NCBI GenBank assembly: GCA_041920465.1
Contig: JBHGXW010000039.1
Location: forward strand, 1-64,000
Direction: 5' to 3'
Origin: Brevibacillus_H sp041920465
GTDB lineage: Bacteria; Bacillota; Bacilli; Brevibacillales; Brevibacillaceae
DNA length: 64,000 nt
This document shows, one piece after another, positions 17,829-25,899 of the stretch. Every line of letters begins with the position of its first letter. Position 1 is the first letter of the stretch. The notes under the pieces were generated by a model. It had not been told where the DNA came from, did not search any database, and was given only the letters and a program-made list of their open reading frames with translations. The position numbers were made by a program, and so were the translations under genes.

Positions 17829-18152
17829 TTAATACAGAGCAGTTGGCGGATCAATTGCCAGAACTACCTGCCCATTTACTGTTAGCCATATGTAATAGTG
17901 ATCATATTCTTTACCGGTAATAGCTTCATACTGAGCGATTAATTTTTCTTGCAAGTCAAAAGACATTTTGGCAGTTTGATCTCCCAATGGAATTCCTTTC
18001 AGTCCCATTGCATCAGCTACAGCTCTGGCTTTGTCAGCGGAAACTTCCAAATATTTATCCTGGTCAGATAAATACGCAGCATTCGCCACTCCAGTACCAA
18101 GGGTACCCATAAGCATTACGGATACCAAAAGCGCTCCCAATTTTTTCTTCAT
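17829..18152 (-). CDS. small exported protein of unknown function
   Basis: This 107-residue protein has a textbook signal peptide (MKKKLGALLVSVMLMGTLGTGVANA, cleavage likely ANA-A). The mature part of about 82 residues has helices (SADKARAVADAMGLKG, DLQEKLIAQYEAITGKEY) and a final strand pair (YYIWLTVNGQVVLAID). GGAG lies upstream of the ATG. It follows the HD-GYP gene on the same strand by 17 bp and may be co-transcribed. No family is recognised. Confidence 0.7.
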   Translation of the reverse strand: MKKKLGALLVSVMLMGTLGTGVANAAYLSDQDKYLEVSADKARAVADAMGLKGIPLGDQTAKMSFDLQEKLIAQYEAITGKEYDHYYIWLTVNGQVVLAIDPPTALY

Positions 18153-18169
18153 TTTTTCTCCTCCAAAAT

Positions 18170-19069
18170 TTAATTTAATCTTTCTATTAGTGAAAGAAAG
18201 ATTTCAACAACTTCGGGGTTGTACATGGTGCCACTGCATCGTTTAATTTCTTCCAGCGCTTCTTCTTTCGTCCGACCCTTTTTGTATATTCTGTCCGTTG
18301 TCATCGCGTCAAATGAGTCTACGACAGAGATAATCGCAGCTTCAATCGAAATTTGATCTCCTTTAAGACCATGGGGATAGCCATTGCCGTCGTATCTTTC
18401 ATGGTGTTGCTCCACAATCTCTCCAGCACTCATAAGTAAAGGAAAATTTGTTGCAGTAAGAATTTCTCGTCCATAAATAGGGTGCATCTTCATGATTTCC
18501 CACTCGTCACTCGTTAGTTTGCCAGGTTTTTGCAAGATTGATAGAGGCACTTTTACTTTACCTACATCATGCAAGAAAGAAGACATGTTTAATCTGACCA
18601 TTTGATTGGAAGACAGACCCATTGCTTCGCCAACCATCATCGACATTTTAGCGATTCTACTACAATGATCTACAGTATACCCATCTTTTTCCTCAATTGC
18701 AATCGCAAGATCCATCATTTTCTTTGTCGCCAAACTATAATAATGAAAAACAGGTTGAGACGATACATAGATGAATTCAGTGTCTTCTTCGGCAATGAAA
18801 ATAGATGAGTTCATTACAGGGCTCCCATAAAATGAATCTCCCGGAAAGAGAAACTTATCCTCATCTTCGGTTTGCAGCCTTAGTTTCCCAGATAGGATCG
18901 TGATATGCTCCAGCGCATTCCAGCCCTCTTGGGGAATCATTGCCCATTTTCCTTGAGCTTCAAGCTTATGATGAATGATTTCTGTCCCATCACCCGAGCT
19001 TATAAGAGAAACCTCTAAATTTTTCATTCGGACTGTTTCTATAAATTGTCCCTTGTGTACGATGGGCAC
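18170..19069 (-). CDS. HD-GYP phosphodiesterase with cupin-like N-terminus
   Basis: This 299-residue protein has an N-terminal cupin-like barrel (EGWNALEHITILSGKLRLQTEDEDKFLFPGDSF, about residues 40-105) and a C-terminal HD-GYP domain. Metal and GYP motifs are visible: HDVGKVKVPLSIL, then HPIYGREIL, HHERYDGNGYPHGLKG and VVDSFDAMTTDR. HD-GYP enzymes hydrolyse cyclic di-GMP, and the cupin would bind a small ligand that tunes activity. The GTG at 19069 is chosen because GGAGG lies 8 nt upstream; the longer TTG start overlaps that site. Confidence 0.82.
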   Translation of the reverse strand: MPIVHKGQFIETVRMKNLEVSLISSGDGTEIIHHKLEAQGKWAMIPQEGWNALEHITILSGKLRLQTEDEDKFLFPGDSFYGSPVMNSSIFIAEEDTEFIYVSSQPVFHYYSLATKKMMDLAIAIEEKDGYTVDHCSRIAKMSMMVGEAMGLSSNQMVRLNMSSFLHDVGKVKVPLSILQKPGKLTSDEWEIMKMHPIYGREILTATNFPLLMSAGEIVEQHHERYDGNGYPHGLKGDQISIEAAIISVVDSFDAMTTDRIYKKGRTKEEALEEIKRCSGTMYNPEVVEIFLSLIERLN

Positions 19070-19252
19070 AAAATACACCTCCAAAAAGATTCACTCAGGC
19101 TGAACTTTATATCATTCTAACAAATTTTCATCAATAAATTGGTAGAAAAAATAAAAAATCGTTTTTTCCTCTTCATTATTCTAAGGGGAATAACAGAGGT
19201 AGATCAATCTTCGTTTGAGAAGTTCAAGAAGTTGGTTACATTCATCCAAAAT

Positions 19253-19292
19253 GAAAAAGTGGCCCTACGCTCATACACGGGACCACTTTTCT
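19253..19292 (-). terminator. terminator after the CoA-transferase gene
   Basis: GAAAAAGTGG..CCC and GGG..CCACTTTTC form a stem, and on the minus strand it is followed by T-rich sequence (CACTTTTTCATTTT). It lies 35 bp after the CoA-transferase stop. Confidence 0.75.
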
Positions 19293-19326
19293 TACATTCG
19301 GGTGGGTTTTCTTATCTTCTTACCAA

Positions 19327-20856
19327 TTAAATGGTGGGGGAGAATGCACTTGTGCTTGGCTGTTGCATGGTGCCGTTTTTGGAGTAATGGATGTGCCATG
19401 AGAATGCTTTTTCAAGAATATGCGGAGTTTGTCCGCCGTTTTTTAGAGCCTCTTTAAAATAATCAAGCAGTTGCTGACGATATAGTGGATGGGAACATCT
19501 TTCAATGATAAGCATAGCCCGTTCTGTCGGCGCCAGTCCACGCAGATCAGCGTATCCTTGTTCCGTCACGATGACATCGACATCGTGTTCTGTATGATCG
19601 ACGTGCGAAACAAACGGTACGATGCTGGAAATTTTGCCGTCTTTTGCAGTAGACTTGGTCACAAATATCGCGATGCGAGAATTACGTGCAAAGTCTCCGG
19701 AACCTCCGATACCGTTCATCATATTGGTTCCCAAAACATGCGTTGAGTTCACATTTCCATAAATATCAACCTCCAGGGCTGTATTGATGGAGATAAGCCC
19801 CAATCGACGAATAATCTCCGGATGATTCGAAATTTCTTGTGGACGTAATACCAATCGGTCACGATAACGCCCGATCTTTGCATATACTTCCTTCATTTTT
19901 GCAGGCGAAAGTGTGAAAGAACAACCGGATGCAAAGCGAACCTTGCCCGCATCCAAAAGGTCAAAGACCGCATCCTGAAGCACTTCGGAGTAAATCTCCA
20001 AGTCTTTGAATTCGGATTTCAACATTCCGTGCAGGACTGCATTAGCCACGGAGCCAACCCCTGATTGCAATGGCGCCAGATTGTGCGGAAGCCGTCCCAA
20101 TTGAATCTCTCGACGCAAAAACTGAATTAAGTGACCAGCCATGGCGGACGTTTCTTCGTCAGGAGGAATTACTCCGGATGCAGAGTCGGAAGCGTTCGTA
20201 ATGACAATGCCTTTAATTTTTTCTATATCCACGGGTATTCCAATTGTACCGATTCGCTCGTCCACTTTTGTCAATGGGATAGCGCTACGATTTCCCTGCA
20301 TGCCCAATTCGTAAATATCATGAATGCCTTCCAAAGCTGTAGTCTGAGCCATGTTTAATTCTACAATGACAGCCTTGGCCTTTTGTACAAAAATAGAGGA
20401 GTTTCCAACAGAGGTGGTAGGGATGAGAAACCCGTCTTCCGTAATCGAAACCGCTTCCACAATTGCGAAATCAATAGGATCCAGTACGTCGGAGCGAATC
20501 CATTCCGCCGTGTGAGAGAGATGTTGGTCGACAAATAACAGTTCGCCTTGGTTAATCTTTTTGCGCATCGTTCCATCAGCCTGGAAGGGCAGGCGTTTGT
20601 TAACGATCCCAGCTTCCGCCATAATTTTATCAATGTCAGAGCCAAGGGAAGCTCCCGTATACACGTTTACTTTTAACGGCTCGGATTTCGCTCTTTCAAC
20701 CAGAGCAACCGGCACCACCTTTGCGTCTCCGGCTCGGGTAAATCCGCTTAATCCCAGAGTCATCCCGTCTTGAATCCATGAAGCAGCTGTTTTTGCAGAG
20801 ACGATACGGTCATGCAATCGTTTGTCACGCAAACGTTCTGATAACATTTTCTTCAC
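19327..20856 (-). CDS. acetyl-CoA hydrolase/transferase family (succinate CoA-transferase-like)
   Basis: This 509-residue class I CoA-transferase moves CoA between acids such as acetate and succinate. Landmarks are GMTLGLSGFTRAGDAKVVP near the N-terminus, the catalytic-Glu segment ISINTALEVDIYGNVNSTH (the Glu forms a glutamyl-CoA intermediate), GIGGSGDFARNS, and VDVIVTEQGYADLRGLAPTERA at the C-terminus. The length and motifs match Cat1/AarC-like succinyl-CoA:acetate CoA-transferases. The GTG at 20856 follows GAGGGG by about 5 nt; an ATG three codons on is the alternative. A LytTR regulator gene lies directly upstream on the same strand and may control it. Confidence 0.87.
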   Translation of the reverse strand: MKKMLSERLRDKRLHDRIVSAKTAASWIQDGMTLGLSGFTRAGDAKVVPVALVERAKSEPLKVNVYTGASLGSDIDKIMAEAGIVNKRLPFQADGTMRKKINQGELLFVDQHLSHTAEWIRSDVLDPIDFAIVEAVSITEDGFLIPTTSVGNSSIFVQKAKAVIVELNMAQTTALEGIHDIYELGMQGNRSAIPLTKVDERIGTIGIPVDIEKIKGIVITNASDSASGVIPPDEETSAMAGHLIQFLRREIQLGRLPHNLAPLQSGVGSVANAVLHGMLKSEFKDLEIYSEVLQDAVFDLLDAGKVRFASGCSFTLSPAKMKEVYAKIGRYRDRLVLRPQEISNHPEIIRRLGLISINTALEVDIYGNVNSTHVLGTNMMNGIGGSGDFARNSRIAIFVTKSTAKDGKISSIVPFVSHVDHTEHDVDVIVTEQGYADLRGLAPTERAMLIIERCSHPLYRQQLLDYFKEALKNGGQTPHILEKAFSWHIHYSKNGTMQQPSTSAFSPTI

Positions 20857-20981
20857 AATATTCCCCTCTTTGCTAATTTTGAAATATTCTATCAACAATG
20901 AAAGAGGGGCACATCCATTTTGACGTGAAAAGCCTTAAAAAAGGAGTAAACCAGCATTTTTTTGACACAAGACAGGATATC

Positions 20982-21644
20982 TTAAAATCCGAGAGTTTTT
21001 CGGAAAAAGCTTGCGTACGATTGACTGACAGGAATCTTTGTTTTGTCCTTCATGATTAATAGAAACGTGGAATGGGAATCCGGATGAATTTCATGAATAC
21101 TGTTCACATTTACAATATAGGACCGATGGACGCGAATAAATAAGCTTTCAGGCAGGATCATCTCCAATTCACTTAGGTTACATTTATGGAACCCTTCGCC
21201 GCGTGTGATCGTTTGAATCCTTGTCTTTCGATTTTGTGCTTCCAGATACATGATTTGTTCAAATGGAACAGGGATCCAGCGGTCATTCGTTTTGATCGTC
21301 AACAATGTTGAGACAAGCTGTGAAGGCTTTGACGGGAAAATGGCCGTAATACATCCCTTGGTAAAACCGCTTTCAAGAATAGGAACAGAAATGCCAAAAT
21401 ACGAAATTCCAAACAGGTGGCTGTCGATATGCTGGGAGACCTTATGCCGTAATGATAACGCCATATAGGTAACAGTACCTTCAGAAATCTTGTCGCCCGG
21501 TTGGATTTTCAGGTCAATACTTTTACTCGGCTGATAGTATATGAATTCACTTTCATCCGATATCGCAATCGAAGTGTGGTTTGGAAGTAAATCACCGATA
21601 CCTTTCATGATGGAAGAAACCGTTAACCTATCCACTATGTTCAC
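20982..21644 (-). CDS. LytTR-type regulator with N-terminal sensor domain
   Basis: This 220-residue protein carries a C-terminal LytTR DNA-binding domain (about residues 115-218: PFEQIMYLEAQNRKTRIQTI, FIRVHRSYIVNVNSI, KIPVSQSYASFFRK). It has no receiver domain. Residues 1-110 form a PAS/GAF-like sensor fold (GDLLPNHTSIAISDESEFIYY..., KGCITAIFP). Such one-component LytTR proteins sense metabolites directly. The neighbouring CoA-transferase gene, 125 bp downstream, is the obvious target but this is inferred. No repeated operator was recognised in the spacer. Confidence 0.75.
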   Translation of the reverse strand: MNIVDRLTVSSIMKGIGDLLPNHTSIAISDESEFIYYQPSKSIDLKIQPGDKISEGTVTYMALSLRHKVSQHIDSHLFGISYFGISVPILESGFTKGCITAIFPSKPSQLVSTLLTIKTNDRWIPVPFEQIMYLEAQNRKTRIQTITRGEGFHKCNLSELEMILPESLFIRVHRSYIVNVNSIHEIHPDSHSTFLLIMKDKTKIPVSQSYASFFRKTLGF

Positions 21645-21748
21645 CTCACAAGAATAGATAAAAAAGGTTATTGGTTTGTTTTTATTATAACAAGGAATAG
21701 GTACGGCAAATTACCAATCAGATAAAGGAAAAATTAGGCTTGCAAAAA

Positions 21749-21789
21749 CTAATGATATTAGCTAAATTAAAACTAACGTTATTAGTTTT
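21749..21789. promoter_or_regulatory. two palindromic operators before the TetR gene
   Basis: Two inverted repeats share the same half-site. CTAAT-gat-ATTAG lies at 21749-21761. A longer palindrome at 21769-21789 has arms AAAACTAA and TTAGTTTT around CGTTA. They end 50 bp before the TetR-family start, where an autoregulatory operator is expected. Confidence 0.6.
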
Positions 21790-21839
21790 AAGTGACCGAA
21801 TGAATCTTGCAAACACCAAACAGCAAAGGATGAACATAG

Positions 21840-22436
21840 ATGTCCCCAAGGATTGGCCTTGATTTGGCAGCCATCTTGCAAGCTGCAACAGACATTGCTG
21901 ATACGCATGGCATTGAGGAAGTGACTTTAGCCACTTTAGCCAAAAAATTGAAGATTCGCCCTCCTTCGTTATACAATCATGTGGAGGGATTGCACGGCTT
22001 ACGAAAACAACTCGCAATTTATGGTCTGAAAAAGCTGCACAATGCCTTGATGCAAGCGACAGTCGGGCGGGCGGGAGATGATGCCGTTCGTGCACTAAGT
22101 GAAGCTTACGTGGCATTCGTCCGTGCCCATCCCGGATTATATGAAGCAACCCTTCAAGCTCCTGATCCGCGTGATTCGGAAATTCAGCAAGTGGCAAGCG
22201 AAATCGTGCTGCTTGTCGTCCGGTTGCTCCATGCTTACGGTTTGGAAGACGATCTCGCCATTCATGCAGTACGAGGATTGCGCAGTATTCTCCACGGTTT
22301 TGCTTCGCTTGAGCAGAAAGGTGGATTTGGGATCCCGCTCGATCTGAATGTCAGTTTCCGTCTGATGATCGATTCCTTTCTTGCGGGAATTCATGCAATG
22401 AAGCAAAACACAAGCCTGAATTCTAAGATCGAATGA
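21840..22436 (+). CDS. TetR/AcrR-family transcriptional regulator
   Basis: This 198-residue repressor has an N-terminal TetR helix-turn-helix (ILQAATDIADTHGIEEVTLATLAKKLKIRPPSLYNHVEGLHGL). The helical C-terminal ligand domain (about residues 75-190: VRALSEAYVAFVRAHPGLYEATLQAP...) resembles the WHG/TetR_C_33 type. Palindromic sites upstream suggest autorepression, and the small membrane genes following within 20 bp are likely targets and in the same operon. The ATG at 21840 is weakly supported by ribosome-site sequence. The ligand is unknown. Confidence 0.85.
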   Translation: MSPRIGLDLAAILQAATDIADTHGIEEVTLATLAKKLKIRPPSLYNHVEGLHGLRKQLAIYGLKKLHNALMQATVGRAGDDAVRALSEAYVAFVRAHPGLYEATLQAPDPRDSEIQQVASEIVLLVVRLLHAYGLEDDLAIHAVRGLRSILHGFASLEQKGGFGIPLDLNVSFRLMIDSFLAGIHAMKQNTSLNSKIE

Positions 22437-22455
22437 GAGGAAGGCGAGGAAAAGT

Positions 22456-22548
22456 ATGAGCTTTATCTTGTTCATGGTTCTTTTTACGGTTGGGTGCGGA
22501 TGGCTGGATGCGAGAATTCGTTCCAAAACACAAAAGGGAGTGGAGTAA
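22456..22548 (+). CDS. small membrane peptide, 30 aa
   Basis: This 30-codon frame encodes a single hydrophobic helix (MSFILFMVLFTVGCGWLDA) followed by a basic tail. AGGCGAGGA lies 6 nt before the ATG, and its stop codon abuts the ATG of the next gene, with the ribosome site GGAGTGGAG of that gene inside its 3' end. The tight packing supports translation. The function is unknown. Confidence 0.55.
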   Translation: MSFILFMVLFTVGCGWLDARIRSKTQKGVE

Positions 22549-23118
22549 ATGTTTGCTGGACATTTTGGACTTGCCGCAGCAGTCAAAGCCAAATCGCCGG
22601 AGGTGCCGCTGTGGGCCCTCATGTTGAGTACGCAATTGCTTGATGTGATTTTTGTTCCCCTGTATGTATCCGGTGTGGAGACGATTGTACCGTTAGCCAA
22701 CGGATACGGTGGGAGTGTTATTCACGCGGACTACTCGCATTCTTTGCTGGGGGCATTATTGATTGCCCTTCTCTTCGGATGGTTGGCTGGAAGCTTTTGG
22801 GGAAAGCGAGGCGGCCTCGTGATTGCTTCAGTGGTGTTTAGCCATTGGCTCCTTGATCTGTTGGTACATCGAGCAGACTTGCCGATATTGCCCGGAAATC
22901 TCGGGCATTTGCCCTTGCTCGGTTTTGGATTGTGGAGATTTCCAGCTGTCAGCATCGGAATGGAATTGATTCTGATTGTTACGGGATTTATTATGTATTT
23001 TCGTTCCATCGTATCGGGAACTGAGCGCAAAAATAGGGCAGTGTCGATTGCAGCTGGCGGAATTATGGGAATTTTGCTGATTCTTTCGTTGATAACTGAT
23101 ATTCTTGGTATAGGTTAA
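22549..23118 (+). CDS. polytopic membrane protein, YdjM/DUF457-like
   Basis: This 189-residue protein has about five membrane helices. It opens with AGHFGLAAAVKAKSPEVPLWALMLSTQLLDV and has polar His/Asp motifs (HADYSHSLLGAL, HWLLDLLVHRADLP) that resemble the metal-ligand pattern of YdjM/DUF457-type membrane-bound predicted hydrolases. It follows the 30-aa peptide without a gap and probably lies in the TetR operon. Substrate and reaction are unknown. Confidence 0.65.
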   Translation: MFAGHFGLAAAVKAKSPEVPLWALMLSTQLLDVIFVPLYVSGVETIVPLANGYGGSVIHADYSHSLLGALLIALLFGWLAGSFWGKRGGLVIASVVFSHWLLDLLVHRADLPILPGNLGHLPLLGFGLWRFPAVSIGMELILIVTGFIMYFRSIVSGTERKNRAVSIAAGGIMGILLILSLITDILGIG

Positions 23119-23162
23119 AAAAATATTTGGGGATTTGGGGAGGATCGTAGGAGGAGAACATA

Positions 23163-23726
23163 ATGCTTAAAACAGACGAGACGCTGCAATGGAGCAGGGA
23201 AGACGGTTTTATAATTTCAACAGATAAACAACATTTAGCTATTGAAACCATCTTTCAGTTTTTAAGTAAGGAATCTTATTGGGCCAAAGAAATACCCAAG
23301 GAATTAGTTGAATTTTCGATCGCTAACTCCACCATATGCTACGGAATATATGAGGGAGATCCTGGAGATCCTTTGGAGAAAAACGCCAAGCAAGTGGGAT
23401 TTGCCCGTGTCGTCTCTGACCTTGTGAGATTCTCATGGGTAGGAGATGTCTTTGTCTTGCCGGAATATCGTGGACGCGGCCTCAGCAAGTGGCTCATGAG
23501 CGTCATTACCGAACATCCTTATTTAAAAGGAACAAGTTTTAATCTGGGAACCAAAGACGCTCACTCTCTTTATGCACAATATGGTTTTCTTCCATTAGCA
23601 AATCCGGAGAATAGAATGGCAAGACCCCTTAATTGGTCGGTAATCTTAGAAAATCACGGATTTTGCCCCACGACAAAAGGACGGATAAGGGAAAGTTACA
23701 CGTCCATACGAACAGAAAAAAAGTAA
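23163..23726 (+). CDS. GNAT-family N-acetyltransferase
   Basis: This 187-residue GNAT protein has the acetyl-CoA-binding motif A VGDVFVLPEYRGRGLSKWLM (R/Q-x-x-G-x-G/A) and the C-terminal LGTKDAHSLYAQYGFLPL motif B. GGAGGAGAACATA precedes the ATG. The substrate is unknown. It is followed directly by a terminator. Confidence 0.85.
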   Translation: MLKTDETLQWSREDGFIISTDKQHLAIETIFQFLSKESYWAKEIPKELVEFSIANSTICYGIYEGDPGDPLEKNAKQVGFARVVSDLVRFSWVGDVFVLPEYRGRGLSKWLMSVITEHPYLKGTSFNLGTKDAHSLYAQYGFLPLANPENRMARPLNWSVILENHGFCPTTKGRIRESYTSIRTEKK

Positions 23727-23727
23727 G

Positions 23728-23752
23728 CCCGGAAAACTCCGGGTTTTTGTTT
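23728..23752 (+). terminator. intrinsic terminator
   Basis: CCCGGA, loop AAAC and TCCGGG are followed by TTTTTGTTT. It separates the acetyltransferase from the convergent sigma-54 activator gene. Confidence 0.9.
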
Positions 23753-23753
23753 G

Positions 23754-25613
23754 TTAAGACATCAGGTTATATGCTTTCAATTTTCGATAAAGGGTATTGC
23801 GCCCAATGTTTAATTGCTTGGCAGCATGACTAATATTTCCTTTTGTCTGTTCTAGCGCTTGTTTTATCAGCATAATCTCATGTTCACGCATGCTCAGCAA
23901 CTCATGTTTCCTCTTTTGCTCCTCTCTGTGAAGCGTGATGGAAGTAGGGCAGAGAGATTGCAGCAAAGACTTTGTTATTAGATGATGATCAGCAAGAAAA
24001 CAGGCTTGCTGCAGTACATTGTATAATTGACGGAAATTACCCTGCCAATCGTATTCTCTGATAAAAGATTTCGCATCTTCTGATAGTTCTGGCTTTCCAT
24101 TTGTGAAGGGGAACCGGGATAAAATGTGTTCTGCCAGAAAAAGCAAATCGGTTCGTTCTCGCAGTGCGGGAAGTTTTAACGTAAAGCCGTTGAGGCGAAA
24201 ATATAAGTCGGCTCGAAAACGTCCCGCTTCAATTTCTTTATTCAAGTCTTTATGAGTGGCAGCAATGATCCTAACATCAATGGGACGGGGAGTAACACCG
24301 CCGACACGTGTCACACATCGTTCTTGCAGTACCCGAAGCAGGGTGGCTTGAGCTGCCAGCGGCATGTCACCAATTTCATCCAGGAAAAGCGTGCCTCCAT
24401 TCGCCGCTTCAAACTTGCCGGGCTGCCCCTCGTTTTTTGCCCCGGTAAAGGCTCCTTTCTCGTACCCAAATAACTCACTTTCCAATAAACTTTCAGGAAT
24501 CGCACTGCAGTTAATGGCGATAAAAGGTTGGTCTCTTCTTAAGCTGGCGCCATGGATAGACTGAGCAAACAGCTCTTTCCCCGTACCGCTTTCGCCGGTA
24601 ATAAGCAGGCTTATGTCGAATTGGGCTGCCTTCTTGGCAAGGGAGATCGCTTCATTCATAAGTGGATCATTGCAAATAATATCAGAAAAATGGTAACGGT
24701 TGGTCAATTCATTTTTTTGTTTTTGCGTCTCTCCCCGTAAAATCACGCTTGCCTCATCAGGGTTATCACTTGGAATGAAATGGGTAGTGAACACCTTGTT
24801 TTTATAGGAAAATTTCTGTTCTTGGGCACTGGTTAAAGACAAAGAATCAATTCCGGATATCATACTGGAAATCGGTTTGCCAATCGCGTCTTTTTCTGAA
24901 CAACCGACAGTTCGTGCTGCTTCGCTGTTGAGCCTGATGATTGTTCCTTCCTTATTGATCGTAATGAGGGGGGCAGGATGATGTTGGTAGACAAAGGCAA
25001 GATCTATCTGTTTTTTCGTTTGTTTTTGATTTTGGGCCAAAGTAAGGGCCTGTTCAATACTATGCGCAGCTCTTTTTACCAAGCCTAGGATGAATGGATG
25101 ATAGTTTTGCCAGTAACTGCTCAAATTTAATATTCCGAGCAGCTTTCCATCCGGATGGCGAATAGGAGTAGCAGCACAAGTAAGAAAATGGTTATCATGA
25201 CAGAAATGTTCGCTGCCGTGAACAAGAACTGTTTTTTGTTCGACGATGGCTGTGCCAATGGCATTTGTTCCCCTAAAATCCTCCAGCCAGTTCGCTCCCT
25301 TGCGCAGAGATACGTTATCGGCATGTCGGATAAAGGAGGGATCTCCAACCGTATCAATGATATATCCTTCCAGTGAAGCGATGAGCAGAAGGATATCTGT
25401 TCCACGAATAAATTGGTACATGTCTTCCAATATCGGAGAGGAGTAATAAAGCAGTTCAGCATATCGATCGTAGTATTCAAGCATTTCATACTCTCCGATG
25501 ATATGCTCTTTATCCACAGTGGTAGGATTCAGTCCTTTTGATTGACAGCGCTTCCAAGATTCCTGAATATGCTGCGGAATCGTTCCAGCAGGCGCTTCAA
25601 GATCAAAAATCAT
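23754..25613 (-). CDS. sigma-54-dependent activator, AcoR-like
   Basis: This 619-residue enhancer-binding protein has an N-terminal GAF-like domain (about residues 60-190), a PAS domain (about 205-300, APLITINKEGTIIRLNSEAARTVG), an AAA+ core and a Fis-type helix-turn-helix. The core shows Walker A GESGTGKE, the sigma-54 contact loop ESELFGYEKGAFTGA and Walker B GGTLFLDEIGDMP. The HTH is GNISHAAKQLNIGRNTLYRKLK. The architecture is that of AcoR, which activates acetoin or alcohol catabolism genes. The ATG at 25613 has GAGGTG 7 nt upstream. It is divergent from the adh/ald operon, whose upstream region holds a matching -24/-12 promoter and inverted repeat. Confidence 0.92.
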   Translation of the reverse strand: MIFDLEAPAGTIPQHIQESWKRCQSKGLNPTTVDKEHIIGEYEMLEYYDRYAELLYYSSPILEDMYQFIRGTDILLLIASLEGYIIDTVGDPSFIRHADNVSLRKGANWLEDFRGTNAIGTAIVEQKTVLVHGSEHFCHDNHFLTCAATPIRHPDGKLLGILNLSSYWQNYHPFILGLVKRAAHSIEQALTLAQNQKQTKKQIDLAFVYQHHPAPLITINKEGTIIRLNSEAARTVGCSEKDAIGKPISSMISGIDSLSLTSAQEQKFSYKNKVFTTHFIPSDNPDEASVILRGETQKQKNELTNRYHFSDIICNDPLMNEAISLAKKAAQFDISLLITGESGTGKELFAQSIHGASLRRDQPFIAINCSAIPESLLESELFGYEKGAFTGAKNEGQPGKFEAANGGTLFLDEIGDMPLAAQATLLRVLQERCVTRVGGVTPRPIDVRIIAATHKDLNKEIEAGRFRADLYFRLNGFTLKLPALRERTDLLFLAEHILSRFPFTNGKPELSEDAKSFIREYDWQGNFRQLYNVLQQACFLADHHLITKSLLQSLCPTSITLHREEQKRKHELLSMREHEIMLIKQALEQTKGNISHAAKQLNIGRNTLYRKLKAYNLMS

Positions 25614-25752
25614 AGAGTAACACCTCACATCTGTGTAATAACTTTACATTAATTGTATTGTAACAGATTATCAAAAATATAACAGAAAATTTATAATATT
25701 GTGTGCTGGTTAATATTTCCCGTTATGCCATCTTGGAACAACTGTACCAATA

Positions 25753-25772
25753 TGGAACAATATCTTGTTCCA
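25753..25772. promoter_or_regulatory. probable enhancer (upstream activator site) of the adh/ald operon
   Basis: TGGAACAA-TATC-TTGTTCCA is a perfect 8-bp inverted repeat about 60 bp upstream of the sigma-54 promoter. A weaker related site (TTGGAACA...TACCAA) precedes it at 25733-25750. The position and symmetry fit binding by the divergent AcoR-like activator. Confidence 0.65.
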
Positions 25773-25832
25773 TTCCAGAACATTGTGACAAAAAAACAAA
25801 CTTTTTATAAGCAACAGCAAAGCCTTTTGATT

Positions 25833-25850
25833 TTGGCATCATACTTGCAA
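25833..25850 (+). promoter_or_regulatory. sigma-54 (-24/-12) promoter
   Basis: TTGGCATCATACTTGCAA matches the sigma-54 consensus TGGCAC-N5-TTGC. The GG at 25835-25836 and GC at 25847-25848 are 12 bp apart, as required. It lies about 50 bp before the alcohol dehydrogenase start. Confidence 0.8.
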
Positions 25851-25899
25851 ATATCATTAGGTGTAATCGCTTACATTACAAAAAAAGGAGAGGTTAAAA

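Noticed and set aside
17635..17832. 65-codon plus-strand frame after the ROK kinase
   Set aside because: It runs through the terminator stem at 17748-17791 and has no convincing ribosome site, so it is not supported as a gene.
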